This document shows positions 40,844 to 49,462 of a stretch of 64,000 bases of DNA, in pieces (the first letter of the stretch is position 1; each line of letters opens with the position of its first letter). Source of the DNA: Amycolatopsis jiangsuensis (lineage in GTDB: Bacteria; Actinomycetota; Actinomycetes; Mycobacteriales; Pseudonocardiaceae); contig NZ_JACHMG010000001.1 of NCBI RefSeq assembly GCF_014204865.1, positions 7,218,501 through 7,282,500 of the forward strand, written 5' to 3'. The translations under genes and the position numbers were made by a program. The notes beneath the pieces are model-generated. The model did no database searches, was not told where the DNA came from, and saw only the letters and a program-made list of their open reading frames with translations.

Positions 40844-42223
40844 ATGCACAAGTACGTGCGACGCAGTTTGACCGCCGCGGTCATCTCCGGCGGGTTCGTC
40901 CTGCTGGGCAGCGCGGTGGCCAATGCGGACACCGGAAGTCAGGGCGGGCTCGGCGACACCGTGCAGTCGGTGGTGTCCGGCAGCTCGTCGGGCACCGGCG
41001 AAGGTGGCGACGGCGGAACCTCGGGCTCCGGCGGAAACGCGAGCAGCGGTAACACCGCGGTGAGCGGGAACTCCGGCGACTCGGGCAACTCCGGGGCCAC
41101 CGGGCACAACAGCGCTTACGGCGCCTGCGTGCTCGCGAAGTGCACCACTTCGGTGTCTTCGGGCGATTCCGGGAACACCGGCGCGACCGGTTCCACCGGG
41201 AACGCCGCGAACACCAGCACCACCACCGGCGGTGCTTCCGGCAACGCCGGAAACGGCGGCTCCGGTACCGCGGTGTCGACCGGCACCAGCACCGCCGGAA
41301 ACGGCGGCAACGGCACCGCGGCGTCGACCGGCACCACCGCCGGCGCACAGGGCGGCCACTCCTCGCGGGGCGGCGTGCTCGGTGCGCTGGGTTCGGTGAC
41401 CGGCACGGCGAAGGGCGGCAACGGTGGCGATTCCGGCGACGCCGGCAACGCCACCAGCGGCAACTCCGCGGTGACCGGCGACTCGGGCGGCTCCGGCAAC
41501 TCCGGTGCCACGGGCGGCAACAGCGCCTACGGCCTGTGTGTGCTGGCCGAATGCGCCACCTCGGTGTCGTCGGGTGATTCCGGCAGCACCGGTGTCACCG
41601 GCACGACGGGTGACGCGGCGAACGCCGGCACCACGACCGGCGGTACTTCCGGTACCGCGGGCAACGGTGGTGACGGTACTGCGGTCGGCGGTGGCAGCAA
41701 CTCGGCCAGCGGTGCGCAGGGCGAGAGCCGTCACGAGCAGGGCTGGAGCGAGGGCTGGAACCGTCACGAGCAGGGCTGGAACCGGGATCACCGGGGCTGG
41801 AACCGCCACGACGGGAACCGGGACGGCCAGAGTGGCCGTACCGGAGTTCTGGGCACCGTGACCGGTACTGCGACCGGTGGTGACGGTGGCGATTCCGGTG
41901 ACGCCGGGAACGCCACCAGTGGCAACGAGGCCGTGACCGGTACGTCCGGCGACTCGGGCGACTCGGGTTCGACCGGCGGCAACACCGCCGTCCAGTCGAC
42001 CCGCGGGTCCGGGCAGCAGGGCCACCACGGCCGGGACAACGGAGACGCGTCGTCGGCCACTTCGGTGACCTCGGGCGACTCCGGTGCCACCGGCACCACC
42101 GGCTCGACCGGTGACGCCGGGAACATCAGCAGCACCGACGGTGGCGCCTCCGGCGACGCGGGCAACGGCGGCGACGCCGGCGTCCTCGCCACCGGCTGGA
42201 ACACCGTCGCGCACGCCGTCTGA
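40844..42223 (+). CDS. Secreted Gly/Ser/Thr/Asn-rich triple-repeat protein
   Basis: A 459-residue protein with a Sec signal peptide (cleavage after AVANA, near residue 28). The mature part has three long repeats, residues about 53-145, 190-282 and 344-446, each built of short G-D/N-S-G and T-G-T-T-G steps. Repeats 1 and 2 end with SAYG(A/L)CVLA(K/E)C (Cys95/Cys100 and Cys232/Cys237); repeat 3 lacks the Cys pair. A charged Trp/His linker (RHEQGW, NRHDGN, residues 296-327) precedes repeat 3. No sortase motif. ATG at 40844 follows GAAAGGGAAG. A structural surface or hydrophobin-like coat protein is possible; function unknown. A strong terminator follows. Confidence 0.75.
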   Translation: MHKYVRRSLTAAVISGGFVLLGSAVANADTGSQGGLGDTVQSVVSGSSSGTGEGGDGGTSGSGGNASSGNTAVSGNSGDSGNSGATGHNSAYGACVLAKCTTSVSSGDSGNTGATGSTGNAANTSTTTGGASGNAGNGGSGTAVSTGTSTAGNGGNGTAASTGTTAGAQGGHSSRGGVLGALGSVTGTAKGGNGGDSGDAGNATSGNSAVTGDSGGSGNSGATGGNSAYGLCVLAECATSVSSGDSGSTGVTGTTGDAANAGTTTGGTSGTAGNGGDGTAVGGGSNSASGAQGESRHEQGWSEGWNRHEQGWNRDHRGWNRHDGNRDGQSGRTGVLGTVTGTATGGDGGDSGDAGNATSGNEAVTGTSGDSGDSGSTGGNTAVQSTRGSGQQGHHGRDNGDASSATSVTSGDSGATGTTGSTGDAGNISSTDGGASGDAGNGGDAGVLATGWNTVAHAV

Positions 42224-42243
42224 TCCAGTACGCGGCGAGCACG

Positions 42244-42282
42244 AAGCGGGGCATCGGGAGCACTCCCGGTGCCCCGCTTTTT
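42244..42282 (+). terminator. Rho-independent terminator
   Basis: A 17-base stem beginning AAGCGGGGCA, a two-base loop, and a T-tract of five; one T-G mismatch in the stem. It ends the surface-protein transcript. Confidence 0.88.
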
Positions 42283-42447
42283 CACGCTCTCCGACGAAGG
42301 CCGGACCGCCCGACACGGGCGGGCGGCGGGAGCCGGGCGCGTTAGGATCGTGCCGCTGCGGCGCGGCCGGGCGAGGGGCGGATACCGTGCACCCGAAGGC
42401 ACGGACAGTGGTGCCGGGCAGCGGTTCGGCGAGGAGACTGCGACACG

Positions 42448-43470
42448 ATGGTGGATCCGGGGCGCCGCCCCACGGTCAAGGATGTCGCTCGGGCGGCCGG
42501 GGTTTCGGCGAGCACAGTGTCCAACGTGCTCCACGATCACCCGTACGTGACCGAGGAGAAGCGGCAGCGGGTGACCGACGCGATCGAGCGGCTCGGGTAC
42601 GCGCCGTCGCTGGTGAGCCGTCAGCTGCGGGCGGGGCGATCGCAGGTCCTGGCGCTCGCGGTACCGGACATCACCTCACCGTATTTCGCGCACCTGGCAC
42701 ATGTGGTGATCGACGAGGCGCGACGTCGTTCGCTCACCCTGTTCATCGACGAGACGGGTGGTGGCGCGGCGCAGGAACGCACGATCGCCGAGGGGTACCT
42801 CAGCCGCGGCGTCACCGGCGTGCTGTTCTGCCCGGTCGAGCTCGCGCCCGCGGAACTGGAGCGGCTCAAGAGCGACGTCCCGACGGTCCTGCTCGGGGAG
42901 TACGTACCGGGGGGATCGTTCGACCACATCGCGATCAACAGCAGACGTTCCGCGGTCGAGGCGACCGAGCACCTGCTCTCGCGTGGCCGACGGCGGCCGG
43001 CGTTCGCCGGGATGCGCCTGGACCGGCAGGCGGGACCGGCCTACGAGCGCCTGCGCGGAGTCCGGGAAGCGTTGCGCGCCACCGGCGTCGACGTCGACGC
43101 GGACCTCGTTTTCGACGTCGCGGACCACAGCCGGGAGGAAGGCGCCCGCGTCGCCCGCGAACTCGTGCGGCGCCGCTCGGACTGTGACGCGCTGATCTGC
43201 GCGGCCGACCTGCTCGCGGTCGGCGCACTCTCGGCGTTGCGCGAAGCAGGAGTCGCGGTCCCCGCCGACATCGCACTGCTCGGCTGGGACGACGCACCCG
43301 AGGTGCGCTACACCGCGCCGCCGCTGACCTCGATCGCTCACGACATGACCGGACTGGCACAACAGGCGATCGACGCGATCCTCGCCCGCCAGGCCGATCC
43401 CACCCGCCCGGCCGAGCACCTGCTCGTCGGACACCGCCTGATGGTGCGGGAGTCGACCGGCGCCGGGTGA
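42448..43470 (+). CDS. LacI-family transcriptional regulator
   Basis: A 340-residue repressor. The N-terminal helix-turn-helix and hinge are clear (TVKDVARAAGVSASTVSNVL, then LGYAPSLVSRQLRAGRS), followed by a periplasmic-binding-protein-like sugar sensor (about 60-335; GYLSRGVTGVLFCPV, ALICAADLLAVGAL). ATG at 42448 follows GAGGAGACTGCGACACG. It precedes the GH2-sulfatase-permease operon, and a 14-base LacI-type operator lies just before that operon. It probably represses the operon until a sugar from the substrate glycan is bound. Confidence 0.87.
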   Translation: MVDPGRRPTVKDVARAAGVSASTVSNVLHDHPYVTEEKRQRVTDAIERLGYAPSLVSRQLRAGRSQVLALAVPDITSPYFAHLAHVVIDEARRRSLTLFIDETGGGAAQERTIAEGYLSRGVTGVLFCPVELAPAELERLKSDVPTVLLGEYVPGGSFDHIAINSRRSAVEATEHLLSRGRRRPAFAGMRLDRQAGPAYERLRGVREALRATGVDVDADLVFDVADHSREEGARVARELVRRRSDCDALICAADLLAVGALSALREAGVAVPADIALLGWDDAPEVRYTAPPLTSIAHDMTGLAQQAIDAILARQADPTRPAEHLLVGHRLMVRESTGAG

Positions 43471-43651
43471 ACCTCGGCCTCGGTGGGCGACTTTTGGGGA
43501 CGCGGTTCCGGCGTGACTCACGATGACTGCGAGCAGAATCCGCCTGCGGGGGATGCACCTCACCACCGCCGCATCTGACAAGCCCCCTCCGGCCCAGCGA
43601 CCGATCAAACCCGGCCCGCGATCCCGTCGGACGGGAAATCCGGCGGAGGTC

Positions 43652-43665
43652 TTGCAACGTTGCAA
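43652..43665. promoter_or_regulatory. LacI-type operator
   Basis: TTGCAACGTTGCAA, a perfect palindrome with the central CG expected for LacI-family repressors, 46 bases before the GH2 start. The likely ligand is the regulator at 42448. Confidence 0.7.
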
Positions 43666-43711
43666 CATCCCTCCTACGGTGTGCGCACCAGCGATGCGAC
43701 GGGAGCCGGCG

Positions 43712-45673
43712 ATGGAGCGGGACGAGATCAGCAGAGCGACATTCCTGCGGGGCGCGGCCGGTGCGGCCGGTCTGGGCGCGCTGTGGGCGATGGGGTCGCC
43801 CGGCGCGGCCTCGGCGGCTCCGGCCGGGAATCCGGCCGCGCCCGGTCCGGGGAGCGGGCAGCCCGCGGAATCCGGCTGGTCACCGAAGAAGCCAAGGCTG
43901 AGCACGCCGTGGACCGACCAGGTTTCCCCGCGGAACGCCCGGTTCGAGTACCCGCGTCCGCAGCTGCGGCGCGAGCGGTGGGTCAGCCTCAACGGCGTCT
44001 GGCAGTTCGCCGCGGCCGGGGCGGACGAGCGGCCGGTGCCGGGCCAGACCCTGGACGAGCGCATTCTCGTCCCGTATCCGGTCGAGTCGGCGTTGTCCGG
44101 GATCATGCGCCACGAACCGCGGATGTTCTACCGCCGGCGGTTCGTGGTCCCGCGTTCGTGGCGGATCGGTTCGCACGCCAACCGGTTGCTGCTGCATCTG
44201 GACGGCGTCGATCACCGTGCCGAGGTGCTCGTCAACGGCCACTCGCTCGGGGTCCACGAAGGCGCCTACGACCGGTTCTCGGTGGACGTGACCGAGGCAC
44301 TGCTTCCTGGGGCCAGAACCGAGCAGGAACTCGTGGTCGTGGTGGACGATCCGACCGAGAACGGCGACCAGCCGCTCGGCAAACAGCGGGTCGCGGCCCT
44401 CGATCCGGAGGCGCCGCACAACAACCTGTACTACCAGCCGTGCTCGGGGATCTGGCAGCCCGTGTGGCTCGAACCGGTGCCCCGGGCGTATGTCGAAGAC
44501 CTGGTCGTGGTGCCGGACATCGACGCGGGCACGGCGACGGTGACCGCGCACGTGGCCGGGGACGCCGGCGCGCAGGTGCGGCTGAGCCTGTACCACGGCG
44601 ACCGCCGCGTGGCGTCCGCTTCCGGGCCGGCCGGCACCGAGCTGGAACTGCCGGTCCACCGGCCGACCCTGTGGTCGCCGGACAATCCGTTCCGCTACCG
44701 GCTCGAGGCCGAGGTCGACGGCGGCGACCGGGTCAGCCACCTGTTCGGCATGCGGTCGGTCCGGATCGGGCAGGCAGGCGGGGTGCCGCGGCTGCTGCTC
44801 AACGGGGAGTTCGTGCCGCAGATCAGCTGTCTGCAGCAGGGTTACTGGCCCGACGGCCTCTACACCGCCGCCACCGACGACGCCCTGCGCTTCGACGTCG
44901 AGGAGGCGAAGAAGCTCGGGTTCACCACCATCCGCAAGCACATGAAGACCGAGCCCGACCGCTGGTACGACTGGGCGGACCGGCTCGGCGTCCTGGTGTG
45001 GCAGGACATGCCCGCCACCGCGACCGGCAGGCAGCCACCGAACCAGGACGAACCCTCGGATCCGCCCGCGGCCGGCAAGGCGCGGTTCGAACATGAGCTG
45101 GAACGGGTGGTGCGGCAGCTGCGGTCGTTCACCTCGATCGTCATGTGGATCCCGTTCAACGAGGGCTGGGGTGCCTACGATCTGGCGCGGGTCGCCGAGC
45201 GGGTCCGTGGCTGGGATCCGACCAGGGTGGTCAACGAGATGAGCGGCACGAACGTGGCCGACTACGCCGAGGGCGGCGGCCAGGTCGCCGACCTGCACAA
45301 CCTCGGACAGCACTATCCCGGGCCGGCACCGCACCCGGACGACGGCCGGGTGGCCGTGATCGGCGAGTTCGGTGCCTTCGGATACGCGCCGGCGGGACAC
45401 GAGTGGGTGGCCGGCGGCAGCCAGCCCAACCAGAAGGTCTCCGGCGCGCGGGAACTGACCGACTGTTACGTCGAAGCGCTCGGCATCGTCGCCGGTTTCG
45501 TCCGCGACGAGGGCCTCAGCGCGGCGAACTACAACCTCTTCGAGGACGCGGAACTCCAGGTCAACGGTCTCTACAGCTATGACCGGCGGGTGTTCAAGGC
45601 CGCCGACCGCGCCCGCGTGATCGCGGCGAACCGCGCGGTGGTGGCCGCCGCCCGCGGCCTCGACGGAAAGTGA
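43712..45673 (+). CDS. Glycoside hydrolase family 2 protein, exported
   Basis: A 653-residue GH2 enzyme (beta-galactosidase/glucuronidase/mannosidase fold). Sugar-binding and immunoglobulin-like domains (WVSLNGVWQF, MFYRRRFVVP, VLVNGHSLGVHEGAYDRF) precede a TIM barrel with the acid/base Glu484 in WIPFNEGWGAYD and nucleophile Glu552 in AVIGEFGAFG. The N-terminus (ISRATFLRGAAGAAGLGAL) resembles a Tat signal but has one Arg plus Ala where RR is normal, so the export route is uncertain. ATG at 43712 follows GGGAG; ATG at 43694 is an alternative. Its stop overlaps the sulfatase start. The exact sugar is not predictable. Confidence 0.84.
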   Translation: MERDEISRATFLRGAAGAAGLGALWAMGSPGAASAAPAGNPAAPGPGSGQPAESGWSPKKPRLSTPWTDQVSPRNARFEYPRPQLRRERWVSLNGVWQFAAAGADERPVPGQTLDERILVPYPVESALSGIMRHEPRMFYRRRFVVPRSWRIGSHANRLLLHLDGVDHRAEVLVNGHSLGVHEGAYDRFSVDVTEALLPGARTEQELVVVVDDPTENGDQPLGKQRVAALDPEAPHNNLYYQPCSGIWQPVWLEPVPRAYVEDLVVVPDIDAGTATVTAHVAGDAGAQVRLSLYHGDRRVASASGPAGTELELPVHRPTLWSPDNPFRYRLEAEVDGGDRVSHLFGMRSVRIGQAGGVPRLLLNGEFVPQISCLQQGYWPDGLYTAATDDALRFDVEEAKKLGFTTIRKHMKTEPDRWYDWADRLGVLVWQDMPATATGRQPPNQDEPSDPPAAGKARFEHELERVVRQLRSFTSIVMWIPFNEGWGAYDLARVAERVRGWDPTRVVNEMSGTNVADYAEGGGQVADLHNLGQHYPGPAPHPDDGRVAVIGEFGAFGYAPAGHEWVAGGSQPNQKVSGARELTDCYVEALGIVAGFVRDEGLSAANYNLFEDAELQVNGLYSYDRRVFKAADRARVIAANRAVVAAARGLDGK

Positions 45674-47118
45674 GCAGCATGAGCAGGCCCAACATTCTCT
45701 GGATCTGCACCGACCAGCAGCGGTGGGACACCCTCGGCTCGGCGGGCAGCAGCTGGACCAGCACGCCGAACCTGGACGCACTGGCCGCGGGCGGCACGGT
45801 GTTCGAGGCGGCCTACACCCAGAGTCCGGTGTGCACGCCGTCGCGGGCGAGTTTCCTCACCGGTCGCTACCCGCGCACCACCGGTGCGCGCCAGAACGGC
45901 CAGTCGCTGCCCGGGCACGAGGCCCTGGTCACCCGCACGCTGGCCGAATCCGGGTACGTCTGCGGGCTCGCCGGGAAACTGCACCTCTCCGCCGCGCATT
46001 GGTCGGTCTCCCCGGGCACCGAGCCCCGCCTGCCCGATGGCTACTCCGAGTTCCACTGGTCGCACCATCCGGACCCGGACTGGCCGACGAACGAGTACGT
46101 GCACTGGCTGCGCGAACGCGGCGCGACCTACCGCACGCCGCCGCGGGAAGGCTCCCGGTACGTGCTGCGGGGCATGCCGGAGGAGCACCACCAGACGACC
46201 TGGTGCGCCACGAAGGCCGTCGACTTCATCGAGGCGCACGAGGAGTTCGCCAATCCCTGGCTGTTCTCGGTCAACATCTTCGACCCGCACCACCCCTTCG
46301 ATCCGCCCGAGGAGTACCTGCGGCCCTACCTCGACCGGCTCGACGAGATCCCGCTGCCCGACTACGTCGAGGGCGAGCTGGCGGACAAGCCGGTGTTCCA
46401 GCGGATCGACCACGCCGGGGCCTACGGCGGCAACGAGGACTTCGGTTACCCGGAGATGACCGAGCGCGACCACCGGCTGATCCGCGCCGCCTACTGGGCG
46501 ATGTGCGATCTGATCGACGTGCAGGTGGGCCGGATGCTCGACGCGCTGGACCGTACCGGCCAGCGGGAGAACACCATCGTCGTCTTCTCCACCGATCACG
46601 GCGAGATGCTCGGCGACCACGGGATCTACCTGAAGGGCCCGTACTTCTACGAGGAGGCGGTGCGCGTCCCGCTGATCATCTCCTGTCCCGGCCGGGTCCG
46701 GGCAGGACAGCGGGAGAGCGCGCTGGTGGAGCTGGTCGATCTCGCGCCCACGCTGCTGGACGCCGCGGGACTGCCGCGTACCGAGGGCATGCAAGGACAA
46801 TCGCTCTGGCCCCTGCTCACCGGTGAAGGCAGTGCCCCGCCGCGCGAGGACGTGTACTGCGAGTACTACAACGCCATGCCGTGGCACGCCGATCCGGCGC
46901 CGCAGGCCACGATGATCCGCACCGTGGACCACAAACTGGTGGCCTTCCACGGACTGGGCACCGGTGAGCTCTACGACCTGCGGGCCGACCCCGGGGAGCA
47001 CGTCAACCTGTGGGACTCCCCGGAGCACCACGCCGTCAAGACCGAGCTGCTGGTCCGACTCACCGACCGGATGGCCTGGACCGTGGACCCGCTGCCCGCA
47101 CGGACCGCCAGCTTCTGA
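45670..47118 (+). CDS. Type I sulfatase
   Basis: A 482-residue alkaline-phosphatase-fold sulfatase. The formylglycine signature is CTPSRASFLTG, with Cys55, plus metal ligands in ICTDQQRWDTLG and STDHGEMLGDHG. It removes sulfate esters from a sugar, phenol or choline; GTG at 45670 overlaps the GH2 stop (GTGA), and an ATG at 45679 is an alternative start. No signal peptide is seen, so it probably acts in the cytoplasm after uptake or is exported by an unusual route. With the GH2 and permease it suggests breakdown of a sulfated glycan. A formylglycine-generating enzyme is not in this window. Confidence 0.86.
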   Translation: MSSMSRPNILWICTDQQRWDTLGSAGSSWTSTPNLDALAAGGTVFEAAYTQSPVCTPSRASFLTGRYPRTTGARQNGQSLPGHEALVTRTLAESGYVCGLAGKLHLSAAHWSVSPGTEPRLPDGYSEFHWSHHPDPDWPTNEYVHWLRERGATYRTPPREGSRYVLRGMPEEHHQTTWCATKAVDFIEAHEEFANPWLFSVNIFDPHHPFDPPEEYLRPYLDRLDEIPLPDYVEGELADKPVFQRIDHAGAYGGNEDFGYPEMTERDHRLIRAAYWAMCDLIDVQVGRMLDALDRTGQRENTIVVFSTDHGEMLGDHGIYLKGPYFYEEAVRVPLIISCPGRVRAGQRESALVELVDLAPTLLDAAGLPRTEGMQGQSLWPLLTGEGSAPPREDVYCEYYNAMPWHADPAPQATMIRTVDHKLVAFHGLGTGELYDLRADPGEHVNLWDSPEHHAVKTELLVRLTDRMAWTVDPLPARTASF

Positions 47119-47140
47119 ATCCCCGGGAAGGGGGCGCACG

Positions 47141-48535
47141 GTGGAGGCTTCACGTACCGGCTCCGGCGGGCCGAGGATCGGCCGGGGCAGCCATGTCATG
47201 GGCGCGCTCGGCGGTGCGATCCGGGGATACGAGCTCGGCGTGGTGTCGGCGGCGCTGCTGGCGGCCAAGCCCGTGCTCGGCCTGGACGCGGTGACCACGG
47301 GCTGGATCGTCAGCTCCGCGCTGATCGGGTCCCTGTTCGGTTCGCTGGGCGCCGGTCCGCTCGCCGACCGGTTCGGCAGGCGGGCGATGCTCGCGCTGGG
47401 CGCCGTCCTCTACAGCGCCGGCATCCTCGTCGCCGCGTTCGCGCCCACCGCGGGGGTGCTGATCGTCTCCCGCATCGTGCTCGGGCTGGCGGTCGGGATC
47501 GCCACCGCGATGATTCCGGTCTACCTCAGCGAAATCGCGCCGGCGCCGCGGCGGGGCACCTTCGCCGGGCTGTTCCAGGTCATGATCACCATCGGGGTGC
47601 TGGCGGCGAGCCTGATCGGCCTCGCCTTCACCCCGAGTGGCGGCTGGCGCTGGATGTTCGGGCTCGGTGTGGTGCCCTCGATCGTCATGCTCCTCGGTTC
47701 CCTGCGGCTGCCGGAAAGCCCGCGATGGCTGGTCGAACACGGCCGGGAGGACGAAGCCCGTGCCGTGCTGGCCGGGTCGCGGTCACCGGACGAAGTGCAG
47801 CGTGAGATCGCGGAGATCCGCGCGGTCAGCACCGGGCAACGGCGGCGCGCCAAGCGGACCACCACCCGGCTCCGCTCCCGGAAAACGGTGCGGTTGCTGG
47901 TGATCGGCTCCGTGCTCGGCATCCTGCAGCAGCTGATCGGCATCAACGCGATCACCTACTACGCCCCCACCGTGTTGAAGGGCATCGGGTTCAGCGACAC
48001 CGCCGCGGTCACCGCCAACGTCGGGCTGTCCCTGCTCGGGCTGCTCGCCACCGTGGTGATGGCCTACTTCGTGGCCGACCGGGTCGGCCGCCGCATCCCG
48101 CTGCTGTGGGGAGCGCTCGCGATGGCGCTGAGCATGGTGGTCCTCGCGGTGGTCTTCCTCGGCACCGGGGACGGCCGGGTGTCCGGCGCCGCCGGGTACC
48201 TGGCCGTGGGCGGGCTGGCCGTCTTCCAGATCGCGTTCGCCCTGAGCTGGGGCGGCATCGTCTGGATCGTGCTGGGGGAGATGTTCCCGCTGGCGGTGCG
48301 GGGGCTGGCGATGGGGATCGCCACCTTCCTGACCGAACTCGCCAGCGTGGTGGTCAGCCTGGTCTTCCCGTCCCTGCTCGAGGCGGGTGCGCCGACCGTC
48401 TTCTTCGGCTTCGCCGCGATGGGTGTCCTGGCCTTCGCCTGGACCCTGTTCATGATCCCGGAAACGAAGAACCGCAGCCTCGAGCACATCGAGGAACGGC
48501 ACGCGCGCGACCGGGAAACCGCCACCGGGCTCTGA
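47141..48535 (+). CDS. MFS sugar transporter
   Basis: A 464-residue member of the sugar porter family with 12 predicted transmembrane segments. Signatures: GPLADRFGRRAML after segment 2, PESPRWLVEHGR after segment 6, QQLIGINAITYYAPTVLKGIGF in segment 7 (the QQ-x-x-G-x-N-x-x-x-YYA sugar-binding motif) and PETKNRSLE at the end. GTG at 47141 follows GGGAAGGGGG. Last gene of the LacI-controlled operon, likely importing the mono- or oligosaccharide freed by the GH2 enzyme. Confidence 0.88.
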   Translation: MEASRTGSGGPRIGRGSHVMGALGGAIRGYELGVVSAALLAAKPVLGLDAVTTGWIVSSALIGSLFGSLGAGPLADRFGRRAMLALGAVLYSAGILVAAFAPTAGVLIVSRIVLGLAVGIATAMIPVYLSEIAPAPRRGTFAGLFQVMITIGVLAASLIGLAFTPSGGWRWMFGLGVVPSIVMLLGSLRLPESPRWLVEHGREDEARAVLAGSRSPDEVQREIAEIRAVSTGQRRRAKRTTTRLRSRKTVRLLVIGSVLGILQQLIGINAITYYAPTVLKGIGFSDTAAVTANVGLSLLGLLATVVMAYFVADRVGRRIPLLWGALAMALSMVVLAVVFLGTGDGRVSGAAGYLAVGGLAVFQIAFALSWGGIVWIVLGEMFPLAVRGLAMGIATFLTELASVVVSLVFPSLLEAGAPTVFFGFAAMGVLAFAWTLFMIPETKNRSLEHIEERHARDRETATGL

Positions 48536-48572
48536 AGCCCGGATGCACGAACGGACCTCAGCGGAACGGCTC

Positions 48573-48599
48573 GTTGTAAACTCGCGGACCTGCGGGTAC
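48573..48599 (+). promoter_or_regulatory. Possible sigma-B-type promoter before the GAF-ANTAR gene
   Basis: GGGTAC (48594-48599) with GTAA (48576-48579) 14 bases upstream, or GTTG (48573-48576) 17 bases upstream. Confidence 0.4.
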
Positions 48600-48634
48600 C
48601 CGACATGGTGAGTGTTGAGAAGGGGAGCACCACC

Positions 48635-49336
48635 ATGAGCTACTCCGAGCGCGCCGGCGACGCCGCCGGTCTGGCCGAGGTGCTCAGCGACATCGCCCGG
48701 ACGTTGCAGGCCGAGCCGGATGTCGAGACCACGCTCGGTGCGATCGTGAAGTCCGCTGTCAGCCACGTCGATGGGGCCGAGTACGCCGGGATCTCGCTCG
48801 TGGAACGCAAGGGCCGCATCCGCACTGTCGTGCCGACGGACGAGCTGGTCATCCAGATCGACAAGCTGCAGTACCTCTACCATGAGGGCCCGTGCGTGGA
48901 CTCGATCGCCGAGCACGAGACCCACCGCACCAGCGATCTGGCCACCGAGAGCCGCTGGCCCCGGTTCGCGCCCGCGGCGACCGGGATGGGGGTTCGGTCG
49001 ATGCTGTCCTACCGGCTGTTCGTCTCCGCCACCACTCTCGGTGCCCTGAACATGTACTCCATCCGGCCGGACGCGTTCACCGAGGAGACCGAACAGAACG
49101 GCCGGATGTTCGCCACGCACGCCGCGATCGCGCTGGTCGGCGCCCAGACCGAGGCCCAGCTGCACGCGGCGCTCGAACACCGGGACCTGATCGGCATGGC
49201 CAAGGGCATCCTGATGCACCGCCACGACATCGACGCGGTGCACGCGTTCCGGATGCTCACCGAAGCGTCCCAGCACAGCAACATGAAGCTGCGCGACGTG
49301 GCCGGCTGGCTGGTCGAGCACCGCGCAAACCTCTGA
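48635..49336 (+). CDS. GAF-ANTAR transcription antitermination regulator
   Basis: A 233-residue protein: GAF sensor (about residues 15-160; EGPCVDSIAEHETHRTSDL is characteristic of this actinobacterial group) and a C-terminal ANTAR domain (about 170-230; HRDLIGMAKGILMHRHDIDA and AFRMLTEASQHSNMKLRDVA). It is thought to bind paired hairpins in nascent RNA and stop premature termination. I chose ATG at 48635 because GAAGGGGAGC lies upstream; an ATG at 48605 would sit five bases from the -10 box. Its target leaders are not known; none was found with confidence here. Confidence 0.86.
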   Translation: MSYSERAGDAAGLAEVLSDIARTLQAEPDVETTLGAIVKSAVSHVDGAEYAGISLVERKGRIRTVVPTDELVIQIDKLQYLYHEGPCVDSIAEHETHRTSDLATESRWPRFAPAATGMGVRSMLSYRLFVSATTLGALNMYSIRPDAFTEETEQNGRMFATHAAIALVGAQTEAQLHAALEHRDLIGMAKGILMHRHDIDAVHAFRMLTEASQHSNMKLRDVAGWLVEHRANL

Positions 49337-49462
49337 AGCGGCCGGATCCACAGGGTTAGCCGCCGGGAGACGGGTAGCCCGCACGTGGCGGCCGGGCGGT
49401 TGAGCAGCAAGCCGGCCGGTCGCCCCGGACAGCGCCGCGAATGTCGCTGACGGACGCCGCTG

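Noticed and set aside
40850..42220. Repeated DNA in the Gly-rich gene as a CRISPR array or minisatellite
   Set aside because: Units are of unequal length, maintain one open frame with a signal peptide, and there are no uniform spacers or cas genes.
40802..42316. 504-residue minus-strand frame
   Set aside because: Antisense of the low-complexity secreted protein; Gly/Ala/Val composition results from the repeats.
49355..49377. GTTA-N13-GGGTAG as a stress promoter
   Set aside because: The spacing is short, and only the antisense strand of the TetR gene lies downstream.
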